A stretch of DNA of 64,000 bases from JAWXCB01 sp034440455. Lineage in GTDB: Bacteria > Bacteroidota > Bacteroidia > Chitinophagales > CAIOSU01. Where the stretch lies: positions 1 through 64,000 of the forward strand of contig JAWXCB010000129.1 in NCBI GenBank assembly GCA_034440455.1. The letters are read 5' to 3'. Numbering within the stretch: the first letter of the stretch is position 1; every line of letters begins with the position of its first letter. The position numbers and the translations under genes are program-made. Positions 8,818 through 17,891 of the stretch are shown here, one piece after another. Under the pieces are notes generated by a model, which saw only the letters and a list, made by a program, of their open reading frames with translations, was not told the origin of the DNA and searched no databases.

Positions 8818-9963
8818 TACCAACGCCAAAATTTCTTTCGCAATCAACTCTGCCGCGTTCGGGCTTCCCAAACGTGCAATGTTTTCGCTTATCTTCTTTT
8901 GCGCATCTGTGTTTTCAATCAATTCTATCGCGCGTTGCACTAAAATTTGCCGCGCTTCCGCATCCTTCACAAGCCATGCTGCATTTTTCTCCGATAGTGC
9001 AAGCGCATTTTTTGTTTGATGGTCTTCCGCCACGTTGGGTGACGGAACAAGAATCACCGGTTTTTTGATGAGGCATAATTCTGAAATCGAAATCGCGCCT
9101 GCGCGGGAAATAATCACATCAGCCGCTTCATAAGCAAAATTCATCTCGCGGATGAAATCAAAAATGCGCACGTGCGGCTGTTGCCCTGCGGGTTTCATCT
9201 GCTCGAAATGCGTCCTTCCCGTTTGCCAGATGAGTTGAATATCATGCTTGGCCAGTTCTTCGATTCCCCCGCGGATGCTTTCATTAATTGTTCTCGCGCC
9301 CAAACTTCCACCAATAACGAGCAATGTTTTTTTCGCAGGAGAAAGATTGAAAAATTCATAGCTCTTCATTCTGTCACTGTCGGAAGCTGCAATGTTTGCG
9401 CGCACCGGATTTCCCGTCTTCACGATTTTTTCTTTCGGAAAAAATTTTTCCATGTCATCATACGCCACGCAAAAACGCGCTGCTTTGTTCGCGACCATTT
9501 TATTTGTAACACCCGCGAATGAATTCTGCTCCTGAATCAAAATCGGAATACCCAACTTGGAGGCGACATACATCGCTGGTCCACTTGCATAGCCGCCCAC
9601 GCCTACCATCACATCCGGTTTGAATTTTCTGATGATGCGGAATGCTTTCGATAAACTGGAAATCACTTTCAGCGGCAGCAACGCATTCTTCAACATATTA
9701 TCGCGCTGAAATCCGCTTATCCAAAGCCCGTCAATTTCATAGCCTGCTTCGGGCACTTTTTGCATTTCCAATTTTCCCTCTGCGCCAATAAAATGAACCT
9801 GAATCGCAGCATCTATTTTTCGCAAAGCATTCGCAATGGCAATGGCGGGAAACACGTGACCGCCTGTGCCTCCTCCGCTGATGAGCACTCTAATTGGCGA
9901 TTTCAAAGGAATCTTGTTTTTCTTTTGGAGGTTCTTTCGCTTCCGGCTTTTCTGCCGGAGCAT
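8800..9963 (-). CDS. murG: undecaprenyl-PP-MurNAc-pentapeptide N-acetylglucosaminyltransferase MurG
   Basis: Makes lipid II from lipid I on the inner face of the membrane. The protein shows the GGGTGGHVFPAIA glycine loop, VGVGGYASGPA, the IQEQNSFAGVTNK block, and the donor-binding GGSLGARTINE and SRAGAISISEL motifs. ATG 9963 gives 387 residues but overlaps ftsW by 74 bases and adds a basic leader. An in-frame TTG at 9906 would give MKSPIRVLISGGGTGGH, closer to the usual N-terminus and overlapping ftsW by 17 bases, and may be the true start. The last residues (VRHSER) and the TAG stop come from a dispersed repeat, so the original C-terminus may have been replaced. Confidence 0.94.
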   Translation of the reverse strand: MLRQKSRKRKNLQKKNKIPLKSPIRVLISGGGTGGHVFPAIAIANALRKIDAAIQVHFIGAEGKLEMQKVPEAGYEIDGLWISGFQRDNMLKNALLPLKVISSLSKAFRIIRKFKPDVMVGVGGYASGPAMYVASKLGIPILIQEQNSFAGVTNKMVANKAARFCVAYDDMEKFFPKEKIVKTGNPVRANIAASDSDRMKSYEFFNLSPAKKTLLVIGGSLGARTINESIRGGIEELAKHDIQLIWQTGRTHFEQMKPAGQQPHVRIFDFIREMNFAYEAADVIISRAGAISISELCLIKKPVILVPSPNVAEDHQTKNALALSEKNAAWLVKDAEARQILVQRAIELIENTDAQKKISENIARLGSPNAAELIAKEILALVRHSER

Positions 9964-11104
9964 CTTTATTTTCTTTCGGCATTTCCGCTTCGCGGCTCAC
10001 ACTCAGAATAATTCCTACAGAGATGCTTGTAAAAAACAACGATGTTCCACCCATGCTTACCAAAGGCAAAGTTTGCCCCGTTACTGGAACAAGATTCACC
10101 GCAACCGCCATGTTAATCATCGCCTGCAACACAAGGCTGATGGACAAGCCTACGGCAAGTAATCCTCCGAATGCGTTGGGAGTTTTGACAACAATTTTTA
10201 TTGCCCGAAATAAAAAGAGGAGATAAAGAAAAACGACAAATGCTCCACCGATGAGACCATACTCTTCAATGATGATAGAATAAATCATGTCGGAATACGG
10301 ATGCGGTAAAAAATTTCTTTGATGACTGTTGCCGGGACCGTTTCCGAAAATGCCGCCTTTCGCTATTGCAATTTTCGATTGTACAACTTGATAAGGCTCC
10401 GCATCATCAGCATCTGTAAAATATTGCGCTTCAATTCTGTTTACCCATGTTGCAACACGGTTATTTTCGGTTGTTTTTACTAAAATAAAAATCATCAGCG
10501 CAAGCGACACTAACATAATCCCTCCCATCGCAGCGATATGCGCTACCTTAATGCGACCGATAAACATGATAAGCACTGAAGTGGTGAATAGCATCAGCGC
10601 AGTGGACAAATTCGCAGGAGCGATAAGCAAACAAATCACAACCACCGGAAGAATGACGGGGATGAATGCGTTTTTAAAATCATGAATAATATCCTGCTTT
10701 TTTGAAATGACGCGCGCCAAAAACATAATGAGCGCGAGTTTCGCAAGGTCAGATGTTTGAAAGGTGAGGTTGATAATCGGCAGCGTAATCCATCGGTCAG
10801 CGCTGTTGATTTCCGTGCCGATAAAATACGTGAGAATGAGAAGCGGAATAGACAAATACAACAGCAACTGCGAGATGCGCGAGTAATAGCGATAGTCCAC
10901 CAAGTGCGCGAAATACATCAGCCCTAAACCAGTGACGAGGATGGAAAAATGTTTGAGCAAGTAATACTCGGTGTTGCCTTGCTGATATTTGTAGGCAAGT
11001 GTTCCTGTTGAGCTGTACACCGCGAGCAGCGAGAATACAGAAAGCAGGAACACGACAAACCAGATTACTTTGTCGCCATGCAGTTGTTTGAGGAGAAGTT
11101 TCAT
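9890..11104 (-). CDS. ftsW: septal peptidoglycan polymerase FtsW (SEDS family)
   Basis: A 404-residue polytopic membrane protein of the SEDS family. It has about ten hydrophobic segments. Signature stretches include SSTGTLAYKY near the N-terminus, ADRWITLP, FQTSDLAKLALIMFLAR, GNGPGNSHQRNFLPHPYSD and the C-terminal PVTGQTLPLVSMGGTS. It polymerises lipid II glycans with the FtsI transpeptidase of the same cluster. The cytoplasmic tail is Pro/Glu/Lys rich (about residues 375-404) and is the part that overlaps murG. Confidence 0.94.
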   Translation of the reverse strand: MKLLLKQLHGDKVIWFVVFLLSVFSLLAVYSSTGTLAYKYQQGNTEYYLLKHFSILVTGLGLMYFAHLVDYRYYSRISQLLLYLSIPLLILTYFIGTEINSADRWITLPIINLTFQTSDLAKLALIMFLARVISKKQDIIHDFKNAFIPVILPVVVICLLIAPANLSTALMLFTTSVLIMFIGRIKVAHIAAMGGIMLVSLALMIFILVKTTENNRVATWVNRIEAQYFTDADDAEPYQVVQSKIAIAKGGIFGNGPGNSHQRNFLPHPYSDMIYSIIIEEYGLIGGAFVVFLYLLFLFRAIKIVVKTPNAFGGLLAVGLSISLVLQAMINMAVAVNLVPVTGQTLPLVSMGGTSLFFTSISVGIILSVSREAEMPKENKDAPAEKPEAKEPPKEKQDSFEIAN

Positions 11105-11140
11105 TTGCAGTTATTTCATTAAATCATAACTTTTTTGGAA

Positions 11141-11220
11141 CCTCACCCCTGCCTTCGTTAAAACTTCGGCAGGTAATCCGCCCCTCTCCCAGTTGGAGAG
11201 GGAGTCCAAACTGTAACATA
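11141..11220. repeat. spacer repeat of the CCTCACCCC...CCCTCTCC type (family D)
   Basis: Between murD and ftsW. The segment reads CCTCACCCCTGCCTTCG at its start and contains CTCTCCCAGTTGGAGAG, followed by GGGAGTCCAAACTGTAACAT. The same type, including a similar tail (GGTGTCCGAACTGTATCAT), recurs at 26492-26540, and a larger inverted version lies at 24098-24211. It probably forms an RNA hairpin; function unknown. Confidence 0.65.
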
Positions 11221-11260
11221 ACCTAACAAGTCGTTTGCTGTATGATTTCATTTTCTCAAA

Positions 11261-11284
11261 TCTCATGTCTCTCATCTCAAGTCT
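11261..11284 (+). repeat. CTCATGTCTC-type short-period repeat, copy 1
   Basis: Reads TCTCATGTCTCTCATCTCAA then GTCT just beyond the murD stop. Related copies flank the four-helix-bundle gene at 12610-12635 (opposite orientation) and 13041-13072. Confidence 0.6.
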
Positions 11285-11286
11285 GA

Positions 11287-12630
11287 TTACAAATTCTTCA
11301 CCGCAGCTTTGAACTGATGACCGCGGTCTTCGTAGTTCTGAAACAAATCAAAACTTGCGCAAGCGGGCGAAAGCAGCACTACATCGCCTTTGTCAGAAAG
11401 GTAGTGGGTAATCTTTACGCACTCTTTCGCGCTCATGGTGTTCACGATGAGGTCAACATACTTTGAAAAAGATTCGTGAATGCGCAGGTTGTCAGCGCCC
11501 ATGCAGACGATGGCTTTCACTTTTTTCTTCACCAAATTGAGCAGCACGCTGTAATCGTTTCCTTTATCCACGCCACCCACAACCCAAATCACGGGCTTTG
11601 TCATCGTTTCAAGCGCGTACCATGTGGAGTTCACGTTGGTCGCTTTTGAGTCGTTGATATATTCAACGCCACCGACTTTTGCGACAAACTCGAGGCGGTG
11701 TTCAAGACTTTTGAAGTCCATCATACTTTCGCGCACGACTTCGTTGCTGATATCGAATGTTTTTGCTGCAATACTTGCAGCCAAAGAATTGTAGAGGTTA
11801 TGATTTCCTCTTACGGACACATCACTGATTAACATTTGGAATGGGTTTTTATGGTGAACAAAAATTTTCTTTTTCTCTGACCAGCCCGCGCTGCCGGCCT
11901 TTTTTTTTAAACTGAACGGAAGACATTTCGCCTGCACGGGATGCTTTTTCAAATGCTCCGTTACCACTTCATCATCCGAGCAATAGATGAAATAATCTTC
12001 CTTCGTTTGATTCTCTGCAATTCTGAATTTTGAATGGATATAGTTTTCAAACTTGTATTCGTAGCGGTCTAAATGGTCGGGAGTGATGTTGAGCAACACG
12101 CTCACATCCGGCTTGAATTCTTTGATATCGTCCAACTGGAAGTTGCTTATCTCCAATACATAGCAATCAAAATTTTTCTCCGCAACCTGCCAGGCAAAAC
12201 TGTAACCGATGTTGCCTGCCAGCCCGACATTGAATCCTGCATTCTTAAAAATATGATACGTGAGACTTGTGCAGGTGGACTTTCCGTTGCTGCCTGTGAT
12301 CGCAACAATTTTTGCATCAGTATATCGGCAAGCAAATTCAATTTCAGAGATGACGGAAATCTTTTTCTTCCGAATCTTCTTCATGATTTCCGCCTTCTCA
12401 GGAATGCCCGGGCTTTTTATGATTTCATCAGATTTCAAAATGCGATCTTCGGTGTGTTTGCCTTCTTCCCAATTTATTTTATGCGCGTCCAACACCGACT
12501 TGTATTTATCTTTCACCTTTCCGCTGTCAGATACAAAAACATCAAAGCCCTGCTTCTGCGCAAGAATGGCTGCGCCTACCCCGCTCTCAGCAGCACCGAG
12601 CACAACAATAAGACGTGAGACGTGAGACAT
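11287..12630 (-). CDS. murD: UDP-N-acetylmuramoylalanine--D-glutamate ligase MurD
   Basis: Adds D-glutamate to UDP-MurNAc-L-Ala. The 447-residue protein has the N-terminal VVLGAAESGVGAA motif, the ATP loop ITGSNGKSTCTSL (about 111-123), the NITPDHLDRY motif, the C-terminal INDSKATNVNSTWYALE block and WVVGGVDKGNDY, all typical of MurD. The ATG at 12630 and the first codons (MSHVSRL) lie inside a TCTCATGTCTCACGTCT-type repeat, so the extreme N-terminus may have been replaced by repeat sequence. The four-helix-bundle gene lies just upstream (stop at 12635). Confidence 0.94.
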   Translation of the reverse strand: MSHVSRLIVVLGAAESGVGAAILAQKQGFDVFVSDSGKVKDKYKSVLDAHKINWEEGKHTEDRILKSDEIIKSPGIPEKAEIMKKIRKKKISVISEIEFACRYTDAKIVAITGSNGKSTCTSLTYHIFKNAGFNVGLAGNIGYSFAWQVAEKNFDCYVLEISNFQLDDIKEFKPDVSVLLNITPDHLDRYEYKFENYIHSKFRIAENQTKEDYFIYCSDDEVVTEHLKKHPVQAKCLPFSLKKKAGSAGWSEKKKIFVHHKNPFQMLISDVSVRGNHNLYNSLAASIAAKTFDISNEVVRESMMDFKSLEHRLEFVAKVGGVEYINDSKATNVNSTWYALETMTKPVIWVVGGVDKGNDYSVLLNLVKKKVKAIVCMGADNLRIHESFSKYVDLIVNTMSAKECVKITHYLSDKGDVVLLSPACASFDLFQNYEDRGHQFKAAVKNL

Positions 12631-12635
12631 GAGAC
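12610..12635 (-). repeat. CTCATGTCTC-type repeat, copy 2, inverted, over the murD start
   Basis: On the minus strand this carries TCTCATGTCTCACGTCT (12618-12634 in reverse), an exact 17-base inverted match to 13055-13071 on the plus strand. The two copies bracket the four-helix-bundle gene. Confidence 0.75.
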
Positions 12636-12997
12636 TACTTCCTTTGAGTTTTTAAGGTTTCTATAAATGCGTACATCATCTTCTGAATTTCATCAAACTC
12701 TGTAATCACCGGATTGATCCTATCATAAGTAACCAAACCCAATTCAGCAGAGATTATCATTTGAGTTGTAAGTTCAAATGAAGAACCATTGGCTATTCCA
12801 AGAAAATGCACGAACTCATTGTTTGAATTGCGACCTGCTCCTTCAGCAATATTTGAAGCAATAGAAACAACAGCTCGTTTTATTTGTGAAGTCAGTTCAT
12901 ATCGCTCAGATGACGGGAAAACAGATACTATTTTGTAAACTTCCACCGCCATCTTTATTGACCGCTTCCAAATGTTCAACTCTTTGAAATTGTGCAT
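12635..12997 (-). CDS. four-helix-bundle protein (23S rRNA intervening-sequence protein family)
   Basis: A 120-residue all-helical protein with the family's typical blocks: FKELNIWKRS-x-K-MAVEVYKI near the start, FPSSERYELTSQIKRAVVSIASNIAEGAGR (about residues 28-57) and FELTTQMIISAELG. The family was first found in insertions within 23S rRNA genes and is scattered as single genes in Bacteroidota; its biochemical role is unclear. Here it splits the dcw cluster between mraY and murD and is bracketed by an exact 17-base inverted repeat (12618-12634 and 13055-13071), which suggests insertion as a unit. Confidence 0.88.
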   Translation of the reverse strand: MHNFKELNIWKRSIKMAVEVYKIVSVFPSSERYELTSQIKRAVVSIASNIAEGAGRNSNNEFVHFLGIANGSSFELTTQMIISAELGLVTYDRINPVITEFDEIQKMMYAFIETLKTQRK

Positions 12998-13040
12998 GTC
13001 TGTTTATCTTTTAGCTTCAAACAATTCTGCTTTCTTCATA

Positions 13041-13072
13041 TCTCTTGTCTCACATCTCATGTCTCACGTCTT
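13041..13072 (+). repeat. CTCATGTCTC-type repeat, copy 3
   Basis: Reads TCTCTTGTCTCACATC then TCATGTCTCACGTCTT. Its 13055-13071 part is the inverted partner of 12618-12634. It lies between the mraY stop and the four-helix-bundle gene. Confidence 0.75.
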
Positions 13073-13075
13073 GTT

Positions 13076-14326
13076 TTATCTAATTTTTAATGTAACGATG
13101 GTCACAACCGCCAGCATGATTCCGATAATCCAAAAGCGCGTTGCGATTTTGGACTCGTTCATTCCCAGCTTTTGATAATGATGATGCAAAGGCGACATTT
13201 TAAAAATGCGCCTGCCTTCACCATATTTATTTTTTGTGTACTTGAAATAGCTTACCTGCATCACAACAGAAAGATTTTCGACTAAGAAAATCCCGCAGAG
13301 AATCGGAATCAGTAATTCTTTGCGCAGGATAATGGCGAGCGTAGCGATGATGCCGCCAATGGCGAGACTTCCCGTGTCGCCCATGAAAACCTGCGCGGGA
13401 TAAGAGTTGTACCAAAGGAACCCAACACACGCCCCAATGAATGCCGCAACATAAATCACCAACTCGCCAGAATTGGGGATGTACATCACGTTGAGATAAT
13501 CAGAGAAAATGATGTTACCAGAAATGTATGCGAACACGCCAAGCGTTGCTCCAATAATTGCTGAAGTACCCGTTGCAAGCCCGTCTAAACCGTCAGTGAG
13601 ATTCGCTCCGTTTGAAACTGCGGTGACAATAAAAATTACAATCGGAATAAAAATGAGCCATCCCCACTTTGCATAATCGCTGCCGAGAAATGATAGCGCC
13701 TGCGAATAATCTATCTCCTGCTCTTTTACAAATGGAATGGTGGTGAGTGGAGCTTTTATATTTACGTAATACTGGTCGCGCACTTTGCGGATTGCGTCAG
13801 GGTCAAACGCATTCGCCTGCAACACCACATCTTCGGAAACTTTTTTGCTGATAACTACATCATCGCTGAAATACAATGTGACACCGACAATTAATCCCAA
13901 GCCCACCTGACCGACAATTTTGAATTTGCCCGCTAATCCTCTTTTGTCTTTCTTGAATACTTTGATGTAGTCATCGAAAAAACCAATGAAGCCCATCCAT
14001 ACGGTAGTGAGCAGCATCAGCAGAACATAGATGTTGTTGAGTCGCGCAAACAATAAAGTAGGAATAAGAATTGCTCCGAGAATAATCAAGCCGCCCATTG
14101 TTGGCGTTCCTTCTTTTTCTTTTTGCCCGTGCAAACCCAGGTCGCGCACGGTTTCGCCCACTTGCAATCTTTTTAGCAAACGCACCAATCTTCCACCGAA
14201 AATCAACGAGATGGTGAGCGACAAAATAATTGCCGCTGCCGCGCGGAAGGAGATGTATTGAAACAGACCAATCCCGGGGAAGTCAATTTGGTTTAGCCTG
14301 AGATATTCAAAAAGATGATACAGCAT
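13076..14326 (-). CDS. mraY: phospho-MurNAc-pentapeptide transferase MraY
   Basis: Makes lipid I at the inner membrane from UDP-MurNAc-pentapeptide and undecaprenyl phosphate. The 416-residue polytopic protein contains GTPTMGGLIIL, GFFDDYIKVFKKDKRGL (catalytic Asp pair), SNGANLTDGLDGLATG, VFMGDTGSLAIGG and the C-terminal PLHHHYQKLG, all MraY hallmarks. The segment between about residues 145 and 200 is longer than in E. coli MraY, as is usual in Bacteroidota. Its ATG shares one base with the murE stop (TAATG). Confidence 0.96.
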   Translation of the reverse strand: MLYHLFEYLRLNQIDFPGIGLFQYISFRAAAAIILSLTISLIFGGRLVRLLKRLQVGETVRDLGLHGQKEKEGTPTMGGLIILGAILIPTLLFARLNNIYVLLMLLTTVWMGFIGFFDDYIKVFKKDKRGLAGKFKIVGQVGLGLIVGVTLYFSDDVVISKKVSEDVVLQANAFDPDAIRKVRDQYYVNIKAPLTTIPFVKEQEIDYSQALSFLGSDYAKWGWLIFIPIVIFIVTAVSNGANLTDGLDGLATGTSAIIGATLGVFAYISGNIIFSDYLNVMYIPNSGELVIYVAAFIGACVGFLWYNSYPAQVFMGDTGSLAIGGIIATLAIILRKELLIPILCGIFLVENLSVVMQVSYFKYTKNKYGEGRRIFKMSPLHHHYQKLGMNESKIATRFWIIGIMLAVVTIVTLKIR

Positions 14327-15792
14327 TATTCGTCAAAATCTTTCAGCGTTTCTTTTAAAATTTCTTTATCGTCAAACGGGTATTTTTTCCCCGCGATTTC
14401 CTGATACTTCTCGTGTCCTTTCCCCGCAAGCAGAATGATGTCGCCCGGTTGCGCGAGCGAGCAGGCTGTTCTAATCGCTTCTTTTCTATCTAGGATGGAA
14501 AGCGTTTTCCGCTTGCATTGCAGCGTTACGCCTTCCTGCATGTGATGTAAAATATCTTCGGGATTTTCGTTGCGCGGATTGTCTGAGGTAAGCACGATTT
14601 TCGTGCTGAACTCGCATGCAATGCGCGCCATCACCGGACGTTTTTCTTTATCACGGTTTCCTCCGCAGCCTACAACGGTTATCACCTGCTCATTGCCCGT
14701 GCGAATTGCGTTGATGGTCGACAATACATTTTTCAACGCATCGGGCGTGTGCGCATAATCCACAATACCGATGATTTTTTTCCGGGGAGAAATGATATAA
14801 TCAAATCTTCCTTCGGCAGCATTCAGTTTACTGATTGCCTGTAATGCTTGCATTTTTTCTATGCCCAGCAATGTTGCTGTTGCATACACGGTAAGAATAT
14901 TGTACGCATTGAATTCTCCAATGAGCCTTGTATAAACTTCCTGCCCGTCAATATTTAAAATCAAACCGCTCAACGCGTTTTCAATAATCTTCGCTTTGAA
15001 CTCAGTGGCTTTCTTCAAACTATAAGCGTACACTTTTGCCTTAGTGTTTTGCACCATCACGCGACCGTTCTTATCATCTTCATTGATGAGCGCAAAAGAA
15101 CCGGCAGGCAATTCATCAAATAATTTCTTCTTCGCTGAAATGTATTCCATGAATGTTTTGTGGTAGTCGAGATGGTCGTGCGTGATGTTGGTGAACACCG
15201 CGCCAGCGAATTGCACACCCCTCACACGGTTCTGTACAATGGCATGTGAACTCGCTTCCATGAAACAGTATTGACAACCTTCTTCCACCATACGCGCAAG
15301 CAGCGCATTCAACTGAATCGCATCGGGCGTAGTGTGCGTGGCAGGAATCACCGTATCGTTGATTTGATTTTGAACGGTTGAAAGCAATCCCGCTTTGTAG
15401 CCCAAGTCGCGCATCATTCTGAAAAGCAGTGTGACCGTAGTTGTTTTTCCATTCGTGCCTGTCACAGCAACTATCTTCAACTTGGCGGACGGCTCATCGA
15501 AAAAATTCTGCGCGATAATTCCCAGCCCAATTGAACTGTCTTTCACCTTCACATAGGTTGCTTCTTTTGAAAGCGTTGCCGGAAATTCCTCGCACACAAT
15601 TGCAATTGCTCCTTTCGCAACCGCCTGTTCAATGAACTGATGCCCGTCCACCTGCGTACCGCGCACAGCAATGAAGAGCGAACCCTGTTTGATATTGCGC
15701 GAGTCAAACGTGATGTCGGCAATTGCGTAATCCGTTGTTCCCGCTACTTCAACAAGGCTTGTCTTATATAATATGTCTTTCAGCTTCTTCAT
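14326..15792 (-). CDS. murE: UDP-MurNAc-tripeptide synthetase MurE
   Basis: Adds the third stem residue to UDP-MurNAc-L-Ala-D-Glu. The 488-residue protein has the ATP loop VTGTNGKTTTVTLL (about 111-124), EASSHAI, FTNITHDHLDYH, DYAHTPDALK and the substrate-selecting TSDNPRNENP. DNPR is the motif found in meso-diaminopimelate-adding enzymes, so mDAP is the likely substrate. It overlaps ftsI by four bases (ATGA) and mraY by one. Confidence 0.95.
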   Translation of the reverse strand: MKKLKDILYKTSLVEVAGTTDYAIADITFDSRNIKQGSLFIAVRGTQVDGHQFIEQAVAKGAIAIVCEEFPATLSKEATYVKVKDSSIGLGIIAQNFFDEPSAKLKIVAVTGTNGKTTTVTLLFRMMRDLGYKAGLLSTVQNQINDTVIPATHTTPDAIQLNALLARMVEEGCQYCFMEASSHAIVQNRVRGVQFAGAVFTNITHDHLDYHKTFMEYISAKKKLFDELPAGSFALINEDDKNGRVMVQNTKAKVYAYSLKKATEFKAKIIENALSGLILNIDGQEVYTRLIGEFNAYNILTVYATATLLGIEKMQALQAISKLNAAEGRFDYIISPRKKIIGIVDYAHTPDALKNVLSTINAIRTGNEQVITVVGCGGNRDKEKRPVMARIACEFSTKIVLTSDNPRNENPEDILHHMQEGVTLQCKRKTLSILDRKEAIRTACSLAQPGDIILLAGKGHEKYQEIAGKKYPFDDKEILKETLKDFDE

Positions 15793-17891
15793 CCTAATTC
15801 CAACACGATTTCAGAACCTTTAATTGAATTTGTTCCATAGCGGATTGATTGCGACTTCACTTTTCCTTTTCCTGAAAAGCGCACACGCAATCCTTCATTT
15901 TCCAATAAGTAAAGCGCATCGCGTAAACCCATGCCGCGCACATCCGGCACGATACCTTCTTTCACGTTTCGCCCTTTCAGGTCAACCGAGTTATCATGTG
16001 GCTCTGCATAAATCCAGTTGTCTTCCTGATTGTAATTGCACGACACGCCAATCGTTTCATAAATCGTGCTCACGTCATGTTTGAATCCACCTTTTGCATT
16101 CGGCAGCATGTCGGCATAAAATTTTTCGCGCGTGTTTGAAGGCTCGTGCATCTCGATGCAGTTGGACACAACTTTGTCGGCAATCTCGCGGAACACAGGC
16201 GCAGCAACCCATCCACCATAATACACTCCGTTCTTAGGAGCTTTAATCACTACGATGCAGGAATACATCGGCTCATCAGCGGGGAAGTAGCCGGCAAACG
16301 AAGCCTGATATATCAACTTCTGCTTGTAACCCGCTTTCCCCTGCGCCATCAATGCCGTTCCTGTTTTTCCGGCAAACGAGTAGTTCTTTGTTTTTAAATG
16401 GTCTGCTGTTCCGCGTTCCACAACTCCTTCCAGCAGCATTTTGATTTTGCCTAATGTTTTCTCAGAACAGATTTCCTCCTTCAATACATGCGGCTCAAAT
16501 TGCTGCACCGGTTTGCTCCGCTCCTGAATTTGGCTCACGAGATACGGCTGCATCATTTTGCCGTCATTCGCCACCGCGTTGTAAAGCGTAAGAATTTGCA
16601 AAGGCGTCAATTGCATTTCATATCCCACCGCCATCCACGGAAGAGAGATGCCGCTCCATCCTTTTTCATCGGGGGTTTTTATTAATGGACTATCTTCCCC
16701 GTCAATTTCAATTCCGACCGGCTTATCCAACAGCAAGTCTCTGAGGTGCTCAACATATTTTTTCGGATTCGCGCCATAATATTTGTTGGCAAGTTTTGAC
16801 GCGGCTACGTTGGAAGAAATTTCAAAAGCGTGCTGCACAGTCACATTCCGCAAATCATGCTCTTCTGAATCAAACATTTTATTCTTGTAGAACTGCGTGA
16901 CGCCTTTTTCCAAATCAATGCTGTCGTTAATATCCACATATCCATCTTCCAGCAATGCGATAAATGTCGCGAGCTTCATTGTAGATCCCGGCTCTGACGC
17001 TTCTCCAACCGCATAATTCATTGTTTCCCAATACTCGCCTTCACTCGTCAATCCAAGATTTGCAATGGCGCGGATTTTTCCGGTTTTCACCTCCATCACT
17101 ACCACACAACCGTGGTCGGCATTGTGTTTCTGTAATGCTTTGAGCAACGCGCTTTCAGCTACGTCCTGCAAGTTGATGTCGAGGGTAGTGATGATGTCTT
17201 TGCCATGCACGGGCATGATTTCATTTTCATCATTCACCGGAATCCATGTGCCGCCTGCAATGCGCTGCATAAGTCGCTTTCCACGCACACCGGCAAGTTG
17301 TTCGTCAAATTTTCCCTCAAGACCCACCGGCTTGACTCCTTCACGCGCATAGCCGATGGTGCGGTGCGCCAATATTTTGTAAGGCATCGAACGCTTGTTC
17401 GTTTGCACTGCAATCAACCCGCCTTTGTTTCTCCCCAGACGAAAGAGGGGCCACTTGCGCATTTGCTGTAACTCAGGGTAGGTTACATTTTTCGCAATGA
17501 GAAAATATCTGTTGCCGGAACTGCGGGTATTGCGCAACACCTGCTCATAATATTCTTTTGAACGGTCGCCCTTAAAGCGCGAGAGATACCAAGCAAGCGA
17601 ATCAATGTTTTCATTGAAAATCTTTTTGGTGAGCGCTTCGGCATTTAGGTCAGCGCGGATTTCATAATAAGGTAAAGAAGACGCGAGCACTCTGCCATCT
17701 TCCGCAATAATATTTCCACGCTCGGCATCAATAGGAATGTAGTCGGTAGTGAGGCTGTCGGCAAGCGTGATGAGATGCGGACCTTCAATCTGCTGCACGC
17801 GAAAAGCCTGCATCAGAATAGCAGCGCCCAGCAGGCACACCGCGAAAAACGCGAGGTATATTCTCAATAAAATAGCCCGCTTAATGCTCAT
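15789..17891 (-). CDS. ftsI: septal transpeptidase FtsI (PBP3-like) with C-terminal PASTA domain
   Basis: Class B penicillin-binding protein that cross-links septal peptidoglycan. The 700-residue protein has one N-terminal transmembrane helix (about 9-27), a dimerisation domain, and the transpeptidase motifs: STMK at EPGSTMKLA (SxxK), SSN at EISSNVAASK, and KTG at FAGKTGTAL. The C-terminus is a PASTA module (VPDVRGMGLRDALYLLE to the end), as in many Bacteroidota and in Spo VD-type proteins. It overlaps ftsL and murE by ATGA junctions. Confidence 0.95.
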   Translation of the reverse strand: MSIKRAILLRIYLAFFAVCLLGAAILMQAFRVQQIEGPHLITLADSLTTDYIPIDAERGNIIAEDGRVLASSLPYYEIRADLNAEALTKKIFNENIDSLAWYLSRFKGDRSKEYYEQVLRNTRSSGNRYFLIAKNVTYPELQQMRKWPLFRLGRNKGGLIAVQTNKRSMPYKILAHRTIGYAREGVKPVGLEGKFDEQLAGVRGKRLMQRIAGGTWIPVNDENEIMPVHGKDIITTLDINLQDVAESALLKALQKHNADHGCVVVMEVKTGKIRAIANLGLTSEGEYWETMNYAVGEASEPGSTMKLATFIALLEDGYVDINDSIDLEKGVTQFYKNKMFDSEEHDLRNVTVQHAFEISSNVAASKLANKYYGANPKKYVEHLRDLLLDKPVGIEIDGEDSPLIKTPDEKGWSGISLPWMAVGYEMQLTPLQILTLYNAVANDGKMMQPYLVSQIQERSKPVQQFEPHVLKEEICSEKTLGKIKMLLEGVVERGTADHLKTKNYSFAGKTGTALMAQGKAGYKQKLIYQASFAGYFPADEPMYSCIVVIKAPKNGVYYGGWVAAPVFREIADKVVSNCIEMHEPSNTREKFYADMLPNAKGGFKHDVSTIYETIGVSCNYNQEDNWIYAEPHDNSVDLKGRNVKEGIVPDVRGMGLRDALYLLENEGLRVRFSGKGKVKSQSIRYGTNSIKGSEIVLELG

